Source: Beta vulgaris subsp. vulgaris
Taxonomy: Eukaryota; Streptophyta; Magnoliopsida; Caryophyllales; Amaranthaceae
NCBI RefSeq assembly: GCF_026745355.1
Contig: NC_079202.1
Span: 55,296,209 to 55,360,208 of the forward strand
DNA length: 64,000 nt
Direction of reading: 5' to 3'
Position 1 is the first letter of the stretch, and each line of letters opens with the position of its first letter. This document shows positions 47,201-56,609 of this stretch, one piece after another. Position numbers and translations under genes: made by a program. The notes beneath the pieces were generated by a model. It was not told the DNA's origin, searched no databases, and saw nothing but the letters and a program-made list of their open reading frames with translations.

Positions 47201-49152
47201 TCATCTAAAGCAGAATACAGTCCAAAAAAATTAATGAAATGACTAACTCGATGAAGCTTGTTTTCAAATGGTTTTTCTAGCTAAACAAGATTCCCAACAA
47301 TTTTTGAATAAAATTACTATAAAAAACATGCAAGCTTGGCGTAATAACAGTCATTAGAAGTATGCAATGTCTCTTTTATAAGGGAGGGGAATGGATTACG
47401 AGTAGGAGGACAAGTAGTCCTCAATCTAAGAAAACTATGGTATCCGAATCAACACTTTTTCTAAAAACCTCCATAAAGGTGTACCTAATACACTAATCCC
47501 TTTAGTGAACCACAATCCAAAGCATGTGAATTAGTACAGCAGAGCACTTTTGGTCTATCTCAACGAACCTAAGTAGAGAATTGCAAATCTATACCCTCTC
47601 TACATACCAAAGCATAAACAAATTAGGTACGACTACAAAAATCAAGCAACTCTTTCCATAAAGAAGCAAGAAAAGGTAAAAAAATCAACAGCAAGTTGCA
47701 AACTCACACGTAAGGTAGCTCCGAAATCAACAGGCAAGTGAGATTTACTACTATCTTAGAAAAAGCAAGTAAACAACAGATGTCTGGCAAGTTAGCCAAC
47801 AAAATGGCTTTGGAGCATATCCTATGTGTAAACCCTATCCAAAGACAACATCAAGGCGGCATCTCTTGCCCTAAAATTCTAAATGACCCTTGGCTTTCCA
47901 TGTTCCAAATGAAACGGGTAAGCAACAAAGAGGAGCAATTCCATGGTAGAAAGTTATAATTTAAAATAATAGAAAAAATTTGCTTCAAAGGTCCCTCACA
48001 AAGTCACATCTAAACCTCCCATCTCATAATCTACCTCTGTACATATACAAGGTCCAAAACCACAAACATTGAAGAACGCACTGAGTATGTGGGATCGATT
48101 ATAAGTCCATAAGACCATAACACACTATATTACAGCCAATAGTATAACTACAATTTAACCAGACATCAGAATTAAAAGCTTCATGAAGCACACAATCAGC
48201 TTAATACAATAAGTCTCTTGCACCTACAAAACATTGCATCCTAAAACAAACTGATAATGGAGGAATAGCTCAATGGGATTAGAAAGAGTATCACTTCGCC
48301 ATCATGTCGGAGCCAACATACCCACTTAAAGGAGCAACTCAAACCACCATATTCACACCACACAGCAAAACAATTGCAACAAACCAAAAAAAAACTTATG
48401 CTTCTTTGTTTAGCACAAGGCAATAAATAATGGGGGGTATATAAATATGATACACTCCCTCCCTCCCTCCCTTAATAGACTTCCCATTTCTCCAATGCAC
48501 GTTTGCCAATACACGTTTTGTATCGTTAATATCTTTAATTACATATTAGAAAAAAATTATAGAAGTTTGATTTTCCTAATGTATGCAATGATACGAATCA
48601 AACAAACCCCACATGACTATGTTTTTTCTTATAAATTGGAAAAAGAAATGGAAGCTCTTCTTTACTTATGAATAGTGCCAACATTAGAAATGGGAATTCT
48701 ATTTAGGAACATAGGCAGTACTATAAAATAGTAGGGTGTAAGAAAAAGAAAGATACCTGAATAATGCCAGAGTGATCTCTAAGATTAACAAAAGTGAGGC
48801 TACCATGAACTCGGTGAAGAGCAACCCACCCACAGAGAGTGACCCGTTTACCCGCATCATCCTCACCCAATTGCCCACATAAGGCGGTGCGTTTGACCCA
48901 CTCCAAGTTTGTATCTTTTGCTGGTTGAATTGAGTTTTGCTGCTCTGAAACATGTGAGACAGCTGAAACAGGAGCAGTACTACTGCAGTGTGTGCGCTTA
49001 GAAAGTGAAGAAGAAGATGAAGGTGGGTGAAGGTTGATTTTAATGAAGGAAATAGAGAAAGGGATTACAGTGGAAGTTGTGGGGAAGAAATGGGGAGGTT
49101 TTAGATTGGGGCGGAGAGTTAAGATAGGGAGACTTCTTAGGAGTTTTGCCAT
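41297..49152 (-). CDS. Aspartyl-tRNA synthetase, organellar (bacterial type)
   Basis: Exons from the 5' end on the minus strand: 49152-48757, 46981-46838, 46431-46322, 45756-45645, 45545-45474, 45044-44953, 44644-44524, 43474-43352, 43249-43054, 42985-42798, 42702-42631, 42185-42087, 42012-41932, 41760-41703, 41466-41297. Each is GT-AG, and the frame stays open to TAA: 677 aa. The enzyme charges tRNA-Asp (class II synthetase). Residues 1-80 are S/T/P-rich with no acids early, a chloroplast/mitochondrial targeting sequence. An OB-fold anticodon domain follows ([21 protein letters not shown]). Then come QSPQLFKQM (287 on), motif 2 [18 protein letters not shown] (about 311), the bacterial insertion domain, and motif 3 [13 protein letters not shown] near 623. 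The insertion domain and [11 protein letters not shown] mark it as bacterial AspS type, not the cytosolic form. It appears complete. Confidence 0.93.
43840..44096. mobile_element. Stowaway-like MITE in aspartyl-tRNA synthetase intron 7
   Basis: The ends CTTCCTCTATTTCTTTATAG and CTAAGAAACAGAGGAAG are inverted repeats. TA flanks are at 43838-43839 and 44097-44098. The core is related to the elements at 33456 and 48452. Confidence 0.75.
48452..48719. mobile_element. Stowaway-like MITE in aspartyl-tRNA synthetase intron 1
   Basis: It starts with an expanded CTCC run (CACTCCCTCCCTCCCTCCC) and shares GCCAATACACGTTTTGTATC and GATACGAATCAAACAA phrases with the 33456 and 43840 elements. The right end (TTTAGGAACATAGGCAGTA) is diverged and lies only about 35 bp from exon 1. 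Confidence 0.55.
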
Positions 49153-49263
49153 TGTTTGAGTAGCATTCAATTTGAGAGTACGAATTGTTTTTGTTCGTGA
49201 CTTTGTGCTTCCTCCTCTTGGCCCCTTAGCTAAGCGAAGGCTCGTGATTTGAGGTGTTTAGCG

Positions 49264-49779
49264 TAGGGCTCTTCAGAGGGCGGTCTGGACCGCACCAAAC
49301 CGTAACTCAAATTGTAATTTAAATCGTTTTTTTTTACGGTTTGGGTTGGTTTGCGGTTTTAAAATTGTGGTTTGGGTTATGATTTTAAGCAAATTACGGT
49401 TTGAGTTATGATTTTAAGCAAATTGCGGTTTGTAGTTTGGGTTGGGTTTTAATTTTTGTAAACGGAAACTGCACTGTAAACCGTAATTTTATATGATTTT
49501 TTTAAAAAAAAAATTTCTAATATACAACTGAAAAATAATTTTGAGGTAATGAACTTGGAAACTTTTGATAAATTATTAATTATGTACGCAATTTCATATT
49601 TATTTGGAATTTTTATATTATGAACAATTTTTTTTACTCTTAGATTACAAAATTAATGTTGCGGAGAGAAAAATGGTTAAACTGCAAACCAAACCGCATA
49701 AAGCGGTTTTGTGCTCTTCAGTTTGGGTTGGTTTCAACAAAAGTGCGGTGCGGTTTGGGTTGGAAAAACGTCACCCCTA
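49264..49779. mobile_element. hAT-like non-autonomous element near the AspRS start
   Basis: The ends TAGGG... and ...CACCCCTA are flanked by GTTTAGCG and GTTTAACA (6 of 8 equal, the hAT duplication size). The interior is a mass of AACCGCA/TGCGGTTTGGG phrases in both directions. It begins about 110 bp upstream of the aspartyl-tRNA synthetase ATG and may overlap its promoter. Confidence 0.45.
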
Positions 49780-50670
49780 GTTTAACATTAGCGTGTGGGA
49801 GTCGTGTCATGTACACGATGTAATCCACTCAAAGTATTTGACAAAATGCCTCATTGAATAACTCTTTAAGAATAAATAAATTTCAAACACTTTAATAATA
49901 ATTTAAGAATAACCTTTTAAGAACAAACTCTTTCCAAACACTTGAATAATAATTCAAGAATAACCTTTTAAGAACAAACTATTTTCAAACAACTTAGATA
50001 CAAATAATCTTGAAAACAATTCCTCTTCTTGTCTCCCCTTCTATTTTGCTAAGTGTGCACCCCCCAGCTAGTCATATCCCATCACGGAGCTATATCAAGG
50101 GGTAACTATAATTGCCAACAAGTGGACTTTGAAGCTGCTGATGTTAATCAAGCGGAAATAATAATGATAATATGACTTGTAAGTCATGAATAAATATCAT
50201 TTCCTCATAAACAACTTTTTGAACATTCAAAGTTCATAAAAATCAATCAACATTTCCTGGTAAAAATAATTTAATTTTCCAAAAAGCATAACAAAACTTC
50301 TATATATAAAAATGATTGATAAAATCATTCCTTGTTTTCACTTGAGGGGAGGGGGTGGGGGTGGGGGCTGCCAAGGGGTCGGGTTAAGGTAAGGGGGAGA
50401 GTTTAGGGGTAGGATTAGTGTTAGATTATGGTTAAGTTTAATTAGGATTAGGGGTTAATGCTGGTAAAATCATAAATAAATCTAACGGTAGGTTAACGGC
50501 AGTTAGGAAAAGGGTATCTGGTGCACAGTTTTCGAAACTCAAGAGTATATGGTGCAATTCTGAAACATTGAGGGTATATGGTGAATTTCTTGATTTGTCG
50601 GGGGTATTTGGTGAAATAACCGTTAATTATTTAAATAAAAACTAAAAAATATGGGGTATTACACCCGTAA
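49780..50670. other. Intergenic with short tandem duplications
   Basis: A roughly 60-bp phrase (AAGAATAACCTTTTAAGAAC) is duplicated within 49870-50000. A motif of the form GGGTATATGGTGAA recurs four times with spacing near 35 bp (50508-50630). No coding region was found. Confidence 0.5.
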
Positions 50671-50965
50671 AGCTATACCCGTGTACTCCAACTCTCTACT
50701 AGTCTACACTTTAGACGTACACAAGTCTAAAGTTATCGCTATTCACGTTTCACTGTACATGATTTACCATTTATTAATTGTTATGACTCACAAGCAACAC
50801 ATATAGTACAATGATCAAACAATTACAACTTTCATTTTTATCTTAGGATTAGATAAGTGACCACACAACTTAACAACCCAATATTATCCTCTTATTTGTT
50901 GAGCCTAGCCAACAACTAAACTATCTTTCAAAAGTATAAAAATATCAACTTACCAAATAAGGCTA
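50671..50965 (-). repeat. Inverted repeat arm A
   Basis: The reverse complement aligns along nearly 300 bp with 54265-54570. Shared anchors include TTGTTGGCTAGG(C/T)TCAACAA, GTTTGAT(C/T)ATT, TAGACT, ACGTCTA and AGAGTTGGAGTACA. By eye the arms are roughly 65-70% alike. The type of element is unknown. Confidence 0.6.
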
Positions 50966-51032
50966 TCGGTTCTCAACGAGTAGTGAAATAAAAAAAAAAA
51001 AAAAACAACACGATTCAATCATGATCCATACC

Positions 51033-51064
51033 AATATATATATATATGTATATATATATATGTG

Positions 51065-51137
<73 letters not shown>

Positions 51138-51162
51138 CACATATATATATACACACACACAC

Positions 51163-51221
<59 letters not shown>

Positions 51222-51235
51222 CATATATATATACA
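51033..51235. repeat. Compound (AT)n/(AC)n microsatellite
   Basis: Runs of TA dinucleotides (notably 51069-51130), then AC runs (about 51150-51161 and 51178-51202) and TA again. It abuts the element at 51236. Confidence 0.95.
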
Positions 51236-52543
51236 TAGGGGAAGGATCCGCTGAAAACCACTCTTAGGCTGAAAACTAAAAACAAAGTAACTTTTAACCC
51301 CTTTAGGGTAACTTTTAACACTTTTAGGGTAACTTTTGTCAGTTTTGGGATAACTTTATTATATTAAGGATAGTTCTATATATTTCAAGGGTAACTTTAT
51401 TTATTATAAGAGTAACTATTACCACTTTTAAGGTAACTTTTTACCTTGAAATATATGTTAGTGAGAGGGGGTAACAAATAGCTTTAAAACAGCAACTAAT
51501 CACAATACTTTGGCAACTAATAACAATACTTTGTATGAATTTCGCCAAATATATGTTAGTGAGAGGGGGTAACAAATAGCTTTAAAACAGCAACTAATAA
51601 CAATACTTTGGAAACTAATAAAAAACTTTTAAGTTTTCAACAAATTTACACCAAAATCCACCAAAAATTCACAAGTCAAAAATCAAATCACCGACAACAA
51701 TCACGTAATTTGACAAATAACACTGCATAACATCTCCCTCATTTGCCCAGCAATTAGAGTCCAAAAGTTCGTTTGCAATTACACTAGATTTTTGTTTTGT
51801 TTGATATAGAACCTAAATCTGAGCTAAGAGATCAAAAGAATAACACCATTAACAGTGGTATGCTTCTGAAATCCATTAATCAGCTTTGTGCGCTCATCTT
51901 CCATATCAAAACAATTCCTAATAAAACAAAATCACTAGTTCATAGCCAATAGATACAGAAATCCCAATAAGACAAATGACAATATCCCTGATCATGGTTA
52001 ATTTCAGCACTTAAAAACCATGAACGGCGACGTTAACGGCGGCGAGCTGCATCAACTTGGACATGGCGTCGCGGCGAAGAGAATGAAGAAAGGCCGAGGA
52101 GTTGGATGGAAGTGAAATCGCGATTATCTAAGAAAAATCGAGGCTGAAAACAAGAGACTAGAGATTTTGATGTTGTTATCTTCCTCCAATTTTGCTGATT
52201 TTATTCTCTCTCTTCTTGTTTCTCCATTTTTTCAGCTATTAGAATTTCACCGTAACTCAGAGATAAATGATGAGAGGAAAGAGAAAATGGATATTCTCCA
52301 TTGTTGAATTGCTGTCTGATGAATTCGTAGTCAGAACTCATAAGAGAAAGAATGAAAATTGTTGAATTGAAGTTGGGGTTTCTGTCCTGTTTTGAAGAGA
52401 GAGAATGGGGCTCCTGGAGGAGATGATGTTATTGCCCCAAATCTTATGAATTTGATCATAACCATCAGATCTAATTTCAATGGCCCAGATCTTCTGTTTT
52501 CAGTTTTCAGCTTTAGGTATGTTTTCACAAGATCCCATTCCTA
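51236..52543. mobile_element. TIR element embedded in TA microsatellites
   Basis: The left end TAGGGGAAGGATCCGCTGAA and reverse-complemented right end TAGGAATGGGATCTTGTGAA stay alike for about 48 bp (both continue to GGCTGAAAAC or AGCTGAAAAC). TA repeats adjoin both ends. The interior has TAGGGTAACTTTT repeats near the left, an 86-bp duplication (about 51455-51620), and a GC-richer stretch at 52020-52110 that may be a captured gene fragment. There is no transposase. Confidence 0.55.
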
Positions 52544-52548
52544 TATAC

Positions 52549-52580
<32 letters not shown>
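52541..52580. repeat. (AT)n microsatellite
   Basis: A run of TA repeats directly after the TIR element. It is probably the other half of the target microsatellite. Confidence 0.85.
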
Positions 52581-52586
<6 letters not shown>

Positions 52587-52699
52587 TCCCCCATGTGAAA
52601 TAATAAAATAAAGTTTCCAACCATATGCTTGCAACAATCTTCCATACAGACATATAAAACTTGAGAATGATAAAAGCAGGACCAACTACGTACCGCCTC

Positions 52700-54264
52700 C
52701 TCTCTCCCTCTCTTTCTCTCTTCTCTCTCTTCTCCCACAATTTTAAAGAATTTTTATAAATATATTCAAGTATTTATGTAGTTATATTTAAATCCAAATG
52801 AGTTTGCAAAAATGATTTGACTATTTAAAAAGGGTTGACTATTTTAAAAGTCAAATGAATTTTTTTTTTCATAGCTTAATAAAATTAGAAATATTTTAAT
52901 TAAGCGTGTTTTAATAAAAGTTTTAAATTTTAAAAGTATATTGAAAAGGAAGTTTAATGGAATCGAAAATCCAAAAAGGGATCGTAAAAAGGGAAAGAAT
53001 CATTTGATGACTAAAGTCTTAAATAGTCCATTTTATTAGTCATCAAGTTTCATTAAACATAATCTCTTTTCCTAAGCCCATAAAGAAAAGCCTTTATATA
53101 AATATCCTAAAAACTCAAATTATTTCACCCTACACATTATTTTCTCTCAATTCTCACGTCACTTTCTCTCTCCTAACTTCTTCGACTTTTCTCTCTTCTC
53201 TTCATGCGCCATTGATGTTCTTTTCTCTCAAAGTTCGTTTCTTCTTCTTCAAGTAACGTTTCTTGCTCAACAAGAAACGTCACAAACCTTTTCAAGAACC
53301 GAAATTTCTGGCCGCCGGTCCCCTTGCTGCTGTTGTGCTGCCGGCGCCAGTTTTGCCTCCATTGTTGTCGGTTGTTTTCTTTCTTCCTTCCTAAGATTCC
53401 ATTAAAAGACTAGTTTTTATGTTATTTTATTATTATTTATCATGTTTGCTAATTAAATTACTGTTTTATATACACATATATTTTCGATCATCATGATTAT
53501 TATTATAATAAATTTCAGATTTATTATGTTGAGTTTATTTTTAGTTTTAATCATAAAAATAAGAGTTTTTATGGTTTTTAATTTCTAAAAACTAAAGTTA
53601 TATATTATAAAGTATGAGATTTATTTAGTACGTAATTTTAATTACGTTATATATGTTTTGAGGATGGTTATTAAATTTTATAGGTGCTGTAATTTCAGAA
53701 AAGAATGATTTATGGAGTTTTTGAGGATTTTTAATTGCTAGAATAGTAGTACTATACTTGGAATTAAAAATAACGTAAGTTTGATACCTAAAAACGATTT
53801 TAAAACGTGTTTTAAGGGGGTTTTGATCGTTTTAAAGCTGCTGTAATTTGTGGTTCAAGTTATTATTTTTCGTTACTTTATCTTCTAGTTGGAGATTACG
53901 TTGTAGGAGACTTTTAACGACTTAAAAGTGGCCTATAGGCTAGTATATACAAGGTACGTACATTATTTACGTGCTATGTGGTTTAGAAGCATGTTAAGAC
54001 TATTTTAATATAAGTATCATGTATAGGAACCTATTTGTTCATATATGTGAATGTTGGAATTTATTTTACATGTTATATGCCTGTGTGCAACATGTGATCT
54101 AGAAGTGATTATGTTATCAGATTATAAATGTTTGTATGGAATGTTTGATGCAAGCATGTTAAGTTAGTTTATTTATTAATTCGTGTACGAATTAATATAA
54201 TTTAAAGTGAATCATGTATTACATGTATTCTTTGAGTATTATTTATTATCTATAAGGACTGTGG
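52700..54264. other. Intergenic, LTR-like but unresolved
   Basis: CT-rich leader-like sequence (53130-53270) then AT-rich DNA. No ORF and no clear LTR start. With 54265-55264 it may be part of a large LTR that ends GGGGTGTTACA, but the 5' limit could not be found. Confidence 0.35.
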
Positions 54265-54570
54265 ACCTTTTTGGTAAGTTACAAGTTATACCTATATAAA
54301 GGTAAAGTTTATTGTTGGCTAGGTTCAACAAGTAAGTTAGTAAAGATAAAAAGGAATTAAGGAGTCTTGGATTGTAAGTTGTGATCATTTGTTAATCCAA
54401 AGATAAAAGAAATTCTGTTATGATTGTTTGATTATTAGTTATGTGTTACTTGCCTGTTTGTGTCAACACAAGTAATAAGATGTAATTAATGTAAATGCAA
54501 CGAGAATAAGTTATAGACTTTAGACTGGTGCACGTCTAGAGTTGGACATAAGGGTTGGAGTACATGGTGA
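54265..54570 (+). repeat. Inverted repeat arm B
   Basis: Partner of 50671-50965 in the opposite orientation, 3.3 kb away. The matching order of anchors is preserved along the whole arm. Confidence 0.6.
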
Positions 54571-55188
54571 GCGTGCCATGGGCTCTTCTAGAAATGGATT
54601 GATCACCATCACTCTTTTAGTTCAAAGGTTCCTCGATATCGCAGGTCATTTTTGGAATATGTGGTAGCTCCCGTATTTCATATTTTTAGATAAGTCAACT
54701 CGTCCAATAACTATTCCATTTAAAGAAAGAAATAATGTTTAGAGTTTAGTTCAGTAATAGTTGTTTGCAGATTATTATATGCTTATATTATTATTTCCAT
54801 GCATGTTATTTTGTAGTATCATGTTTAGGATTATTTATGTCTGATATGTAGTACTCAGCTTTGCTGATTACGTGCTTTTGTTGTGTGATCATGCTTTGCC
54901 TATTGATCCTGTGATGATCCTTCTGGTGAGCAGAGTCAGTATTGCATTGACATTACAGGTTCGCAGATGCATCTCATTGGGAATCTGGAATGGAGAGACT
55001 ATTTATATATCTAGCGTAGTTTAAGTTGTTTTCGTAGGAACATGTTATTTCAGATATTAGTATTTAAGTTGGTGTGTTTTAGTTTCAAACACTTGTCATT
55101 TATTTAATAAGTTTTAATAAAGTTGGTTTTTAAAAAAATTGTTTTCCACTGCAAAATTCTGAGTAAGCCGATACGTTATCACACGGGC

Positions 55189-55510
55189 GATAATGCCTGG
55201 GTAATTCTCTAAGGTTTAATATAAAAGTATTTCCTTGAAAAGAGAGAATTATCGGGGTGTTACACATTAGGTACTCCACTCGTGCGGAGGGATAATGCCT
55301 GAGTAATTCTCTAAGGTTTAATATAAAAGTATTTCCTTGAAAAGAGAGAATTATCGGGGTGTTACACATTAGGTACTCCACTCGTACGGAGGCATTATCA
55401 CACGGGCGATAATGCCTGGGTAATTCTCTAAGGTTTAATATAAAAGTATTTTCTTGAAAAGAGAGAATTATCGGGGTGTTACACACTAGGTACTCCACTC
55501 GTGCGGAGGG
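55189..55510. repeat. Three tandem copies, 102-bp unit
   Basis: Copies start at 55189, 55291 and 55408 (GATAATGCCTG(G/A)GTAATT). Each contains CGGGGTGTTACACA(T/C)TAGG. Before the third copy there is a 15-bp extra segment, CATTATCACACGGGC, which is also found before the first copy. The unit resembles the end of an LTR (GGGGTGTTACA). The 122-codon frame on the minus strand here simply reads through the repeats. Confidence 0.9.
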
Positions 55511-55616
55511 TAGCCTAATATTTCTATCTTACCAAAAAAAGTTCCTCTTTCTCTTTGTTTCTGCCACCACCACCAAGAAACACCATAATCAAAGCCACGT
55601 CCATCCCTCACGACAA

Positions 55617-55641
55617 CTACCACCACCACCACCACCACCAA
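55617..55641. repeat. (ACC)n microsatellite
   Basis: About eight ACC units in the region upstream of SEC8. Confidence 0.9.
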
Positions 55642-56609
55642 AATTTTCTTCAACCCGATTTAGATATAACTTTCAAAGAAACAAAGCTTTAAAAAAATTC
55701 ATTTCTCCGATACTAGAGAGTAGAGTTCCATAATATGTCTTTGGTAAAAACCGTATTCTATCATATATGATCTCCAACACATTAGAGGAAATCGAAACTT
55801 GTGAAACTATGTGAAAGACTCACTTTTTATACTCCCTTCATTAACATACATATTTGGTAAATAAAAACACATTCACAATCTTAGAGAAGCGATTTAACCT
55901 TACTCCTTCCAACACAACTTCATCTCAATACGAAAATGCATGACTTTCGCTAAAATTAAAGTCAATATAACACGTACGATACTTGTTGAGTTATACATCC
56001 ACATTGTTTTCTAGAAGTTGACACTCACTCCATTTTCTTTCATCCATTTTTCTAAATTTTGTTCAAGCAATCCATTTTGCTATCTTAAGATGACAACAAT
56101 TTACCGGGTACGCATTTACGCACCTTATTTTTGACATTTCCAATTTTTTTTTTTTTTTTATTTCATTTTTTCCAACCCAAGACCCAGGTGTAACTTCGTT
56201 TTATTTACAAAAAAAACCATTGTGATTTCTACTGGTATTGTTTTGGACTTTCGCAACCCTCAATTACATTTCACATCTCTCCTTAGTCTCGACATTCATC
56301 AATTCCAGATTTTCTTACAACAATTTCTGATTTCCAGCATCAAATTATCTTCTCCAAATTCGAGAAGCAGATAAAAGAAATAAAATTCAAGTAATAATAC
56401 AACAACGGAAACTTGGATCTTCCAGAAATTTGAAGGTTTGTTTCCGACTAATTGTACTATAAATTTTAAGATTTAATATTTGTATCTTACACTGATTTGA
56501 ATAAGAATTCATAATTTATTTGTTGATTTACTCTTTTTACTCGAATAAATTCAGATTTTGGTGGTTTCAAGGAGTTTGCAGTCGCAATTGAGGATAATTT
56601 GAGCTCGGG
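55642..56609. other. SEC8 upstream region and 5' UTR
   Basis: AT-rich. The transcript leader probably starts near 56200-56400. No distinct TATA box or other element can be asserted. Confidence 0.4.

Noticed and set aside
50963..51321. Frames rich in Tyr-Ile and Cys-Val
   Set aside because: They are translations of TA and AC dinucleotide runs.
55130..55498. 122-codon minus-strand frame with internal repeats
   Set aside because: It merely reads through three tandem DNA repeats, and the repeat looks like an LTR end.
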